From Candidatus Izemoplasmatales bacterium (GTDB taxonomy: Bacteria > Bacillota_I > Bacilli_A > Izemoplasmatales > Hujiaoplasmataceae), in NCBI GenBank assembly GCA_028702245.1, contig JAQVPE010000036.1:1-7097 (forward strand): DNA of 7,097 nt. The letters are read 5' to 3'. This document shows, piece by piece, positions 1 through 5,925 of this stretch. The notes under the pieces are model-generated. The model was not told the origin of the DNA. It saw nothing but the letters and a program-made list of their open reading frames with translations, and did not search any database. The position numbers were made by a program, and so were the translations under genes. The first letter of the stretch is position 1; the number at the start of each line of letters is the position of its first letter.

Positions 1-468
1 CCGCATCCCCGATTCCTCATCACAACCAAGGATCAGTCGCACCTTCTTAGATAGCGGAATACCGCTCGATTTGACAAGCTTCATCGCAATATAGGCCGCC
101 ATTGTCGGCCCTTTGTCGTCCATCGCCCCGCGGGAATAGACTTTGCCATTTTCGATGATCGCGCCAAATGGGGGATAGTTCCATTTGCCGCCAGCAGGGA
201 CCACGTCGAGATGTCCTAGGATCCCTAGAACCTCCTCGCCATCCCCCATCTCGATATGACCGGCATAGTTTTCAATGTTTTTCGTTTGAAAACCATCGCT
301 TTCTCCATATGCCAGCATCAAATCTAGCGCCTGCCTAATGGGGACTCCAAAAGGAGCATCCAAATCTTCTTCATTATACTTTTGCAAGACAGTTGGTACT
401 TTGAGTAATTCACATGTTTTTGCCAAGTATTCAGGTAGAGCCTTCTCGGCCAGTTTTAACCATTCCAT
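1..468 (-). CDS. pepV: PepV-like M20 family dipeptidase, N-terminal part (cut by window edge)
   Basis: Cytoplasmic metallo-dipeptidase of the M20/Sapep (PepV) family, which hydrolyses dipeptides with a two-zinc centre. Seen: an open frame of 156 codons from ATG at 468 to the window edge, about a third of the usual 460-470 residues. Family motifs occur in order: GHLDVVPAGG with H86 and D88 (first zinc ligand region), SRGAMDDKGPTMAA with D117-D118 (bridging aspartate and its cis-peptide partner), and GCDEESGM with E151-E152 (general base and zinc ligand). The remaining ligands would lie outside the window. The start is supported by the ribosome binding site GGAAGTG at 474-480, five bases before ATG. 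The gene is divergent from the metal ATPase. The family assignment is firm. PepV rather than another M20 subgroup rests on the DDKGPTMAA and DEESGM wording and is likely but not certain. Confidence 0.88.
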   Translation of the reverse strand, partial: MEWLKLAEKALPEYLAKTCELLKVPTVLQKYNEEDLDAPFGVPIRQALDLMLAYGESDGFQTKNIENYAGHIEMGDGEEVLGILGHLDVVPAGGKWNYPPFGAIIENGKVYSRGAMDDKGPTMAAYIAMKLVKSSGIPLSKKVRLILGCDEESGMR

Positions 469-506
469 GATGTCACTTCCTTACTGCTAATATATTATCA
501 TATCTT

Positions 507-560
507 TAATAAAAAACAAAGGCCAAAGCAAGAAGCCATTATCCGATTTAGCCTTGCTTT
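507..560 (-). terminator. Hairpin plus U-tract upstream of the peptidase gene (terminator or attenuator-like)
   Basis: On the minus strand AAAGCAAG (560-553) pairs perfectly with CTTGCTTT (532-525), and GC at 552-551 can extend the stem across a two-base bulge. Four bases (GGCC) then lead into TTTGTTTTTT (520-511). The U-tract is not immediately at the stem base. An alternative pairing of CAAGGC (556-551) with GCCTTTG would bring the stem up to the U-tract. No minus-strand gene lies directly upstream, so it would act on a peptidase mRNA leader or on stray antisense transcription from the ATPase. I found no convincing minus-strand promoter upstream, so the role is open. Confidence 0.35.
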
Positions 561-574
561 CGATGCTGGTTTAA

Positions 575-602
575 TTGACTTTTAGCAAAAATCAAGTATA
601 AT
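575..602 (+). promoter_or_regulatory. Sigma-A-type promoter of the metal ATPase gene
   Basis: TTGACT (575-580) and a perfect TATAAT (597-602) are separated by 16 bases, close to consensus. Transcription would begin near 609, giving a leader of about 55 bases before the ATG at 664. No perfect ArsR/SmtB-type or MerR-type dyad is visible around it, so expression may be largely constitutive or controlled by an unrecognised site. Confidence 0.8.
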
Positions 603-652
603 GTTTGTATAGCAATATAACCTGCAGAAATGCTCGTATTTTCAAAAGAATC

Positions 653-657
653 AGGTG
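653..657 (+). promoter_or_regulatory. Ribosome binding site that fixes the ATPase start at 664
   Basis: AGGTG at 653-657 sits six bases before the ATG at 664. The GTG at 655-657, in the same frame and the most upstream possible start, is part of this Shine-Dalgarno sequence and has only weak purines before it. The ATG is therefore the better start. Confidence 0.75.
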
Positions 658-663
658 CAACCA

Positions 664-2805
664 ATGATCCGTAAAATCGAAATGAAAAACCTGACTTGCG
701 CCAATTGTATTGCCAAAGTCGAACGTCGAACCGCTCGCCTTCCTTACGTCAACAGCGCAAGTTTCAATTATGTCAATCAAACTCTCCTTGTCGACTTCAA
801 AGAAGACTACAATGAGGATCTTGCTCTAAAAGAAATCAAAGCTATTGTTGATTTGCTTGAGGACAATATCATCACGAGATACCAAGATCAAAAACCCGTT
901 AACGATAAGAAACCGAATTTCTTGAAAGAATATCTTATTGTGTTGATCGGGATGCTTTTGATTCTATTTACGTTTGCAGCCTACAGAATTCCTCAGGTAA
1001 TCAATTACTTGTTCGATACGAATTACGTGCTGTATCCGCATTTGATCACGGTTATTCTATACTGGCTCGGCTATATTTTGCTCATTTCCAAGTTGATCGG
1101 CGTTCAGATTCGCGGCATCAAGCATTTCAACTTCTTCAATGAAAGCACCTTGATGATTATCGCCACTTTTGCGGCGATGTTCGTTGGAAAACATGAGGAA
1201 AGCATCGCCGTTGTTATCTTGTACTCAATCGGCGAGTTTTTACAAGCTCATGCAATCTCGAGATCGAGGCGGGAAATCACTTCGCTTGTCGACATCAAGG
1301 TTGAATATGCAAACGTCTTAGAAAACGATGTTATGATTGTCAAAGACCCCTCAAGAGTCGGTGTCGGCGAAATCATCGTTGTCAAAAACGGTGAACGCAT
1401 CCCGATTGACGGAATCCTTGTAAAAGGTTCGACAAGTTTGAATACCAGCGAACTAACAGGCGAGGCTAAACTCACAAATGTCGATGTTGGTGATGAAGTC
1501 TTAAGTGGCAATATCAACGTTGGCAATGTCATCCATATCAAAACAACAAGACCATATGCCGATTCAACACTCGCAAAAATCATCGATTTGATTGAAAACT
1601 CAACAAACAAGAAATCAAAAACCGAGATGTTTATCTCAAAGTTCGCCAAGGTCTATACGCCAATCGTGGTTGGGTTAGCCGCACTGCTGGTTATCTACGG
1701 TCTGATCTTTGATCCAACCAATGTTACCACCGACACCGGCTATATTTACCGGGCGGCCATCTTCCTAGTCATATCCTGCCCCTGTTCACTAGTATTATCG
1801 ATTCCCTTGTCGTATTTTGCTGGGATTGGCGTCGCTGCCAAAAACGGAATTCTTTTCAAGGGTTCTTCTTATTTACACGCCATTACCGACGTCAAGACGA
1901 TTGCTCTCGATAAAACAGGAACCCTAACCTACGGATCATTCTTCGTCACCGACTATACCAATGATGAAGTCCTAAGATTGGCAGCCTCAATCGAAAAATA
2001 CTCGTCACATCCAATCGCCAAAGCGATAATCGATAAGAACAAGCTGCCTCTAGAAGAAATAAGCGACGTCGAGGAAATTCCCGGATACGGAATCAAAGGC
2101 AAGCATAATGGCGAGTGGCTTTATGCGGGTTCTCGAAAATTCCTCGAAGCCAATCGAATCAACGTCATCGATGAAAAACTCCCGGTTGGTTCTTATACTT
2201 TCCTCGGAACTGAGGGCAAGTATTTGGGATTCATCATCATCAAGGACGAACTTAAAGAAACCTCAATGGCGACCGTCAGAGAATTTACCAAGTATTATGA
2301 TACGGTCATGCTTACCGGCGACAACGAGGATTCAGCGGCTGATATCGCTGCCAAACTCGGCGGCATCGAGTATTACTCAGAATTGCTGCCAGAACAAAAA
2401 CTCGCGAAATTCGACCAAATCCGCACCAATTCAGTTAGTCTTTATGTCGGCGACGGCATCAATGATGCTCCCTTGTTGAAAACCGCCGACATCGGTGTCT
2501 CCATGGGGTCAGCAAGCGATCTTGCAATCGAGGTTTCCGATGTTGTGATCATCAACAATGATATCCGTCTCTTGGACAAGGCGATTCGGATCGCCAGGAG
2601 AACCAGCAGCATCGCCAAACAGAACATCGCCTTTTCCTTGATCATCAAAATCGTGTTCATGGTTCTGTCCGCTTTCGGTCTCATGTTCATGTGGCTTTCA
2701 ATCTTTGCGGATGTCGGCGTTGCCCTTCTTTGCATCTTGAACGCTCTTCGTATCATCTATCAAAAACGTTATCTCTACGCCAAACGCAAAGACAAAGAAA
2801 CATAA
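664..2805 (+). CDS. P1B-type heavy-metal-exporting ATPase (Zn2+/Cd2+/Pb2+ type, ZntA/CadA-like)
   Basis: Membrane pump that uses ATP to export soft divalent metals. The protein has 713 residues from ATG 664. Domains in order: an N-terminal HMA metal-binding domain with TCANC (C12, C15); predicted membrane helices at about 88-107, 124-147, 160-175 and 179-194; actuator domain with TGE at 265-267 (TGEA rather than the common TGES); helices at about 330-349 and 361-389, the latter carrying the CPC metal site (C372-P373-C374); phosphorylation motif DKTGT with D416; the P1B-specific HP pair (H449-P450); TGD at 551-553 and GDGINDAP at 596-603; and two last helices at about 657-676 and 678-698. K662 in the seventh and D683 in the eighth helix match the lysine and aspartate typical of P1B-2 pumps, favouring Zn/Cd/Pb over copper. 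Length and motifs are complete, so it should be functional. It stands alone with its own promoter and terminator. Zinc, cadmium or lead preference cannot be settled from sequence. Confidence 0.95.
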   Translation: MIRKIEMKNLTCANCIAKVERRTARLPYVNSASFNYVNQTLLVDFKEDYNEDLALKEIKAIVDLLEDNIITRYQDQKPVNDKKPNFLKEYLIVLIGMLLILFTFAAYRIPQVINYLFDTNYVLYPHLITVILYWLGYILLISKLIGVQIRGIKHFNFFNESTLMIIATFAAMFVGKHEESIAVVILYSIGEFLQAHAISRSRREITSLVDIKVEYANVLENDVMIVKDPSRVGVGEIIVVKNGERIPIDGILVKGSTSLNTSELTGEAKLTNVDVGDEVLSGNINVGNVIHIKTTRPYADSTLAKIIDLIENSTNKKSKTEMFISKFAKVYTPIVVGLAALLVIYGLIFDPTNVTTDTGYIYRAAIFLVISCPCSLVLSIPLSYFAGIGVAAKNGILFKGSSYLHAITDVKTIALDKTGTLTYGSFFVTDYTNDEVLRLAASIEKYSSHPIAKAIIDKNKLPLEEISDVEEIPGYGIKGKHNGEWLYAGSRKFLEANRINVIDEKLPVGSYTFLGTEGKYLGFIIIKDELKETSMATVREFTKYYDTVMLTGDNEDSAADIAAKLGGIEYYSELLPEQKLAKFDQIRTNSVSLYVGDGINDAPLLKTADIGVSMGSASDLAIEVSDVVIINNDIRLLDKAIRIARRTSSIAKQNIAFSLIIKIVFMVLSAFGLMFMWLSIFADVGVALLCILNALRIIYQKRYLYAKRKDKET

Positions 2806-2813
2806 TAAAGATT

Positions 2814-2847
2814 AGCCGGGACAAATTAGTGTCCCGGCTCTTTTATT
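2814..2847. terminator. Intrinsic terminator shared by the convergent ATPase and tyrS genes
   Basis: AGCCGGGAC (2814-2822) and GTCCCGGCT (2831-2839) form a perfect 9-bp GC-rich stem with an 8-base loop. On the plus strand CTTTTATT follows, nine bases after the ATPase stop. On the minus strand the stem begins four bases past the tyrS stop and is followed by the U-rich AATCTTTATTATG. It most likely ends both transcripts, and is stronger for the ATPase. The plus-strand U-tract overlaps the tyrS stop codon. Confidence 0.9.
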
Positions 2848-4081
2848 GGTGTTCGACGATCGCAAATGCTTTCTTGCCCTTTTTGATTACTGTATAAGTT
2901 TCTTCGATGGCTTGCCTTTTTGAAACAGTGAAGTTTAGATCTGAAATCTTGTTGCCATTGACGCTGACAGCTCCACCTTGAATCAGTTCACGAGCTTCCC
3001 GTTTGGAACTAGCTAGTTTGAGGTCAATCATTAAATCAACCAATGAACTGTCACTTGCGATACATTTGTCGATCAAGTTGGCAAAACCCATGGCGATTTC
3101 TGCTTTTGTAAGGGTATGTATCTCACCGGAAAACAAGGCTTCGGAAATCTTGATTGCTTCAAGGCAGGCAGCTTCCCCGTGAACCAAATCTGTCAATTCT
3201 TTCGCGAGTATTTTCTGGGCAAGCCGTTCATGAGGAGCTTCAATGAATTTACGGGAAATATCTTCAATCTCTTTTTCATCTAGGAAAGTAAACTGTTTTA
3301 GTCTTAAAATCACATCATCATCGGCGGTGTTGATCCAAAACTGATAAAACTCGTATGGGGATGATTTCTCTGGATCGAGCCAAAGATTCCCACCATCAGA
3401 TTTACCAAACTTCGTACCATCGGCTTTGGTTACGAGCGGAAAAGTAAACCCATAAGCCTTGGCATCCGATCCGTGGAGTTTGCGGATCAACTCCATCCCG
3501 GCAGTGATGTTTCCCCATTGATCCTGACCGCCTATTTGAAGAGTACAACCGTGATTTGCGTATAAATGCTCGAAATCCCACGCCTGGATGATCTGATAGG
3601 AAAACTCTGTGAAAGACAATCCGGTCTCGATCCGCGATTTGACACTATCTTTGGCTACCATATAGGCGACATTGAAGTGCTTGCCAATATCCCGGAGAAA
3701 TTCAATGGCATTAAGAGATGACAGCCAATCGTAATTGTTGACAACTTTGGCGTCGGGCAGTAGTTTTCGGACTTGTCTTGAAATACCTTCGGCATTTTTT
3801 AGCGAGGTTTCGATCGAAAGAAGCTGCCGCTCCTGTGATTTGAAGCTTGGATCACCGATCAACCCGGTTCCGCCGCCAATCACGAGAATCGGCATATGAC
3901 CATAGTTCTCCAACCTTTTCGCAACCAAACAAGCCAAAAGATGACCGATGTGAAGACTGTCGGCCGTTGGATCAACCCCCATGTAGAAGACAAGCTTCTC
4001 ATTATCGAGCGCTTTCTCTAAGTCGGGATCAGTCATCCCATAAATCAATCCTCTAAATTTAAGATCATTTACCAAACTCAT
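2843..4081 (-). CDS. tyrS: Tyrosyl-tRNA synthetase
   Basis: Cytoplasmic class I aminoacyl-tRNA synthetase that charges tRNA-Tyr with tyrosine. The protein is 412 residues, usual for bacterial TyrRS. The Rossmann catalytic domain has HIGH at 44-47 within DPTADSLHIGH and the KMSKS-equivalent KFGKS at 224-228. Tyrosine-site residues Y162, Q166 and D169 lie in SYQIIQAWDF, where W168 takes a place that is usually Tyr. GGQDQWGN at 184-191 is another family block. The C-terminal S4-like RNA-binding domain spans about 345-412 (SSKREARELIQGGAVSVNG). The start is ATG 4081, not the upstream in-frame codons: MSLVNDLKFRGL is the usual TyrRS beginning, AAAGGA (4090-4095) lies eight bases before it, and the upstream frame runs through the T-box. 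The gene follows the CcpA-like gene in the same direction and is regulated by the T-box. Identity is certain. Confidence 0.98.
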   Translation of the reverse strand: MSLVNDLKFRGLIYGMTDPDLEKALDNEKLVFYMGVDPTADSLHIGHLLACLVAKRLENYGHMPILVIGGGTGLIGDPSFKSQERQLLSIETSLKNAEGISRQVRKLLPDAKVVNNYDWLSSLNAIEFLRDIGKHFNVAYMVAKDSVKSRIETGLSFTEFSYQIIQAWDFEHLYANHGCTLQIGGQDQWGNITAGMELIRKLHGSDAKAYGFTFPLVTKADGTKFGKSDGGNLWLDPEKSSPYEFYQFWINTADDDVILRLKQFTFLDEKEIEDISRKFIEAPHERLAQKILAKELTDLVHGEAACLEAIKISEALFSGEIHTLTKAEIAMGFANLIDKCIASDSSLVDLMIDLKLASSKREARELIQGGAVSVNGNKISDLNFTVSKRQAIEETYTVIKKGKKAFAIVEHQ

Positions 4082-4089
4082 GATAATCA

Positions 4090-4095
4090 TCCTTT
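4090..4095 (-). promoter_or_regulatory. tyrS ribosome binding site
   Basis: AAAGGA (4095 to 4090 on the minus strand) is eight bases before the ATG at 4081. It rules out the in-frame ATG at 4090, which would overlap the site itself, and the far upstream start at 4207. Confidence 0.8.
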
Positions 4096-4102
4096 CTATG
4101 TC

Positions 4103-4137
4103 CACAAAATAAAAATCGCCCTCGCAAAAGGACGATT
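4103..4137 (-). terminator. T-box-controlled intrinsic terminator before tyrS
   Basis: On the minus strand AATCGTCC (4137-4130) pairs with GGGCGATT (4121-4114), with one G-U pair and an eight-base loop, followed by TTTTATTTTG. The 5' arm contains the CCTT that alternatively pairs with the T-box AAGG, the expected terminator/antiterminator switch. It may also serve as the transcription end of the upstream lacI-family gene. Confidence 0.92.
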
Positions 4138-4310
4138 GAAAACCGCGGTACCACCTTAATTCACCAATATGGTGCACTTGCAAGGATAACGGCTTGACCG
4201 TCCGCAAAGGCGGAGACAGAATAAGGGTAATTCGAATCGATATGATCCCATGGCTTGCACCAACCGCCAGGTCTCTGAATGATCCAACTCGCTTCTACTA
4301 GGTCTTATTC
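4103..4310 (-). ncRNA. T-box riboswitch leader of tyrS (tRNA-Tyr sensing)
   Basis: The leader senses uncharged tRNA-Tyr and allows readthrough into tyrS. Seen on the minus strand, in order: Stem I base GAATAAG (4310-4304) pairing with CTTATTC; a loop-E-like AGTA opposite GAA; the tyrosine codon TAC within GAATTACC as specifier; the Stem I apical arm with CCTGGC pairing to GCCATGG around GGTTGGTG; a Stem II-like hairpin TCCGC-CTTT-GCGGA; a small hairpin CGG-TCAAG-CCG; a Stem III-like CACC-ATATT-GGTG; and the hallmark T-box AAGGTGGTACCGCGG (4157-4143). The antiterminator bulge reads TGGT, which pairs with ACCA and fits an A discriminator base. The T-box AAGG can pair with CCTT of the terminator 5' arm to form the antiterminator. 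The 5' edge overlaps the lacI stop codon. The T-box class is certain; tyrosine specificity rests on the downstream gene and the TAC codon. Confidence 0.95.
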
Positions 4311-5324
4311 TTTGTCGTATTTGGTTGTCTTGCGCTCAATGATGCTATGGGGAAGAACATTGAATTTGATTTCGATGGGCTCGCCATCGATTTCTTTCTT
4401 TAAAAGCGCCATCGCTTTTGCGCCGATATCGATGATTGGGATGTCTACTGTCGATAGTTTCGGTCTGGCTAGCGAAGCATACTTGGTATTCTGGAATCCA
4501 TATACAGAGATGTCTTCAGGAACTCTTTTACCCTTTTCAACCATACTATTGATAAATGATACGGCAATCGAATCTCTAACGGCGACGACGCCATCGATCT
4601 TCGCAGACTGATTTTGGATCAAATCGCTGAAATGAACGGTGTTAATCGAGATGTCGCCACTGGTTCTTAACACATGTGGTTCGAGTTTGGCTTCTTTGAT
4701 TGCTTTGAGATAGCCTTCCTCTTTAAGGTCGTTGACCATGTATTTTCTAGCAGTTGTCAACAAGTAGATATGCTTCCTGCCTTCAGCGACCAATCTTTGC
4801 GTGAGTTCATAGGCCGCTTTAAAATAATCAATGCAGATGGTGACAAGCTTATTATCATAGGGATAAAGCGTGTTGGCGAGGACGATCGGCACTTTGTATT
4901 CATCTTGGATCATATTGAGAAGGGTATATTGTTCCTCATTGATTTCATCGTTTAGGTAAAGGATGCCGTCAACTTGGCTGGCAACTACTTCACGGAGCAT
5001 TTCCGGTTCGTTGGCCTTTTCGTCCATCAAAACATACATCAATAAAGAATAACTGTATTTGCGAGCTTCGACGCTGATCCCGTTCAGCATCTCCGCAACC
5101 GAGGCCCGGGACATATCCGGAACGATCACGCCGACAGTCGTGCTTTTTTTGCTGGCAAGACCCTTTGCAAAAGCATTGGGTTTATAACCAAGCTCTTTAA
5201 TCACGCGCAAAACCCTCTCTCTTGTCTCCGGTTTGACCTTCTGAGGGTTATTCAAGGTTCGAGAAACGGTTGCGAGTGAAACATTGGCAGCGTAAGCAAC
5301 ATTATAAATGGTCGCTTTATTCAT
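4305..5324 (-). CDS. ccpA: LacI/GalR-family transcriptional regulator, CcpA-like
   Basis: DNA-binding regulator of 339 residues, normal for the family. The N-terminal helix-turn-helix (TIYNVAYAANVSLATVSRTL, about 5-24) is followed by the hinge YKPNAFAKGLASKKSTTVG (47-65, with the minor-groove leucine L56) and a periplasmic-binding-protein-like effector domain from about 63 to the end. Phrases typical of CcpA are present: RGLASKKTTTVGVIVPD-like hinge and core start, ARPKLSTV (286-293), DIGAKAMALL (299-308) and a C-terminal ERKTTK. Proximity to tyrS is also seen around ccpA in Bacillus and Staphylococcus. Against a standard CcpA, K48 and A306 stand where Bacillus CcpA has HPr-contacting arginines. 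The start is taken as ATG 5324; the TTG at 5330 has better spacing to AAAGGA (5337-5342), six versus twelve bases, and would add two residues. The gene has its own promoter overlapped by an operator-like palindrome. Family certain; orthology to ccpA probable. Confidence 0.85.
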   Translation of the reverse strand: MNKATIYNVAYAANVSLATVSRTLNNPQKVKPETRERVLRVIKELGYKPNAFAKGLASKKSTTVGVIVPDMSRASVAEMLNGISVEARKYSYSLLMYVLMDEKANEPEMLREVVASQVDGILYLNDEINEEQYTLLNMIQDEYKVPIVLANTLYPYDNKLVTICIDYFKAAYELTQRLVAEGRKHIYLLTTARKYMVNDLKEEGYLKAIKEAKLEPHVLRTSGDISINTVHFSDLIQNQSAKIDGVVAVRDSIAVSFINSMVEKGKRVPEDISVYGFQNTKYASLARPKLSTVDIPIIDIGAKAMALLKKEIDGEPIEIKFNVLPHSIIERKTTKYDKE

Positions 5325-5362
5325 AGACAACCCAATTCCTTTCTATTTGATCTTGTTATATT

Positions 5363-5391
5363 ATTTTAACATTTATGAAAGCGTCTTTCAA
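5363..5391 (-). promoter_or_regulatory. Promoter of the CcpA-like gene
   Basis: On the minus strand TTGAAA (5391-5386) and TAAAAT (5368-5363) are 17 bases apart, a near-consensus sigma-A promoter. Transcription would start near 5356, about 30 bases before the ATG at 5324. The -35 box and spacer are overlapped by the TGAAAG palindrome, so a bound repressor would block polymerase. Confidence 0.75.
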
Positions 5392-5399
5392 TGCTTTCA
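5376..5399. promoter_or_regulatory. Operator-like TGAAAG repeats (cre-like) over the lacI promoter
   Basis: TGAAAGCGTCTTTCA (5376-5390) is a perfect palindrome of 6-base arms around CGT. A third half-site GCTTTCA (5393-5399) makes a second palindrome with TGAAAGC (5376-5382), 7-base arms 10 bases apart. The half-site and CpG centre resemble the catabolite-responsive element TGAAAGCGCTTTCA, but with one extra base in the centre. Binding by the adjacent CcpA-like protein is an inference from position and similarity. Confidence 0.55.
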
Positions 5400-5404
5400 C
5401 AGCA

Positions 5405-5424
5405 AAATGTAAGAATTTACATTT
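5405..5424. repeat. 20-bp perfect inverted repeat upstream of the lacI promoter
   Basis: AAATGTAA (5405-5412) and TTACATTT (5417-5424) are exact inverted copies around GAAT. The site is about 14 bases upstream of the -35 box of the CcpA-like gene, a place where activators or upstream-bound repressors act. It has no U-tract and is AT-rich, so it is more likely a protein site than a terminator. The binding protein is unknown. A separate 10-bp palindrome TGATCGATCA follows at 5426-5435. Confidence 0.45.
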
Positions 5425-5460
5425 ATGATCGATCAGAGATGGAAAAACGTTGATAAACAT

Positions 5461-5487
5461 AGAAAAAGACGATCCATCGATCGCCTT
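5461..5487 (-). terminator. Intrinsic terminator of the rimM-trmD-rplS operon
   Basis: On the minus strand GGCGATC (5485-5479), loop GATG, and GATCGTC (5474-5468) form a 7-bp stem with one G-U pair, lengthened by flanking A/T pairs and followed by TTTTTCT. It begins about nine bases after the rplS stop. A run of seven T on the plus strand (5486-5492) means it could also stop plus-strand transcription. Confidence 0.88.
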
Positions 5488-5493
5488 TTTTTC

Positions 5494-5841
5494 CTAGCGT
5501 TTTTCCTTGATACGTGAAGCTTTGGCTGACAAGCCGCGAATATATCCGAGATGGGCGCGTCTGACTTTACCTCTGCGGGCTACTTCGATCTTGTCGATGG
5601 TCGGGGAATGAACCGGAAATGTTCTTTCGACGCCGACGCCGTAGGAGATTTTTCTGACTGTGAAAGTCTCGCTGACTCCCCCGCCTTGCTTTTTGATCAC
5701 AAGTCCTTCGAAAACCTGGATCCGCTCACGGTTGCCTTCCTTGATTTTTACAGAGACTTTGACTGTGTCTCCGGGACGAAAATCAGGAATGTCAGTTTTG
5801 ATAAACTCGTTTGTCACCTTTTCGATGATCTGCTGCGACAT
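5494..5841 (-). CDS. rplS: 50S ribosomal protein L19
   Basis: Structural protein of the large ribosomal subunit at the interface with the small subunit. The 115 residues match the family length. Recognisable blocks are the N-terminal [24 protein letters not shown] (positively charged beta-barrel part), [30 protein letters not shown] (about 44-73), [13 protein letters not shown] (75-87) and the basic C-terminus [26 protein letters not shown]. The start ATG 5841 is preceded by AAAGGAG nine bases upstream. It follows trmD in the usual Bacillota order rimM-trmD-rplS, but 109 bases separate them, holding an additional promoter and a structured leader, so rplS can be made in excess over the upstream enzymes. 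A terminator follows directly. Identity is certain. Confidence 0.98.
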   Translation of the reverse strand: MSQQIIEKVTNEFIKTDIPDFRPGDTVKVSVKIKEGNRERIQVFEGLVIKKQGGGVSETFTVRKISYGVGVERTFPVHSPTIDKIEVARRGKVRRAHLGYIRGLSAKASRIKEKR

Positions 5842-5920
5842 TTAGGTCAACTCCTTTATTGCCGTCATTCATGGTCTTTCCAGCGGAATGAGGTCGTCTT
5901 GTTTCTCGTTCTTACAGCGG
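5842..5920 (-). promoter_or_regulatory. Structured 5' leader of rplS (candidate L19 leader)
   Basis: Downstream of the rplS promoter, a leader of about 78 bases contains a hairpin on the minus strand: TCATTC (5891-5886) pairs with GAATGA (5870-5865), and inside it TGG (5882-5880) pairs with CCA (5874-5872) around AAAGA, with an asymmetric internal loop CGC opposite T. An autoregulatory L19 leader is a known RNA class in low-GC Gram-positives. Equating this leader with it is an inference from position, length and the presence of a hairpin, as I did not match the class consensus. Confidence 0.45.
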
Positions 5921-5925
5921 AAGTT

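Noticed and set aside
603..622. Possible metal-sensor operator just after the ATPase -10 box (GTTTGTATAGCAATATAAC)
   Set aside because: The two arms match only loosely and do not fit the ArsR/SmtB or MerR consensus well enough to annotate.
655..663. GTG start for the ATPase
   Set aside because: The GTG is part of the AGGTG ribosome binding site for the ATG at 664 and has no good site of its own.
1248..1649. Open frame antisense to the ATPase
   Set aside because: It lies wholly inside a well-supported gene, has no ribosome binding site or recognisable family, and is a codon-bias shadow, as are the frames at 592-780, 2108-2479, 2442-2756, 3847-4056, 4279-4611, 4674-4955, 5551-6183, 6342-6587 and 6810-7088.
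4082..4207. In-frame upstream extension of the tyrS coding region by 42 codons
   Set aside because: It translates the T-box and terminator region; TyrRS homology begins at MSLVNDL, and the only good ribosome binding site serves the ATG at 4081.
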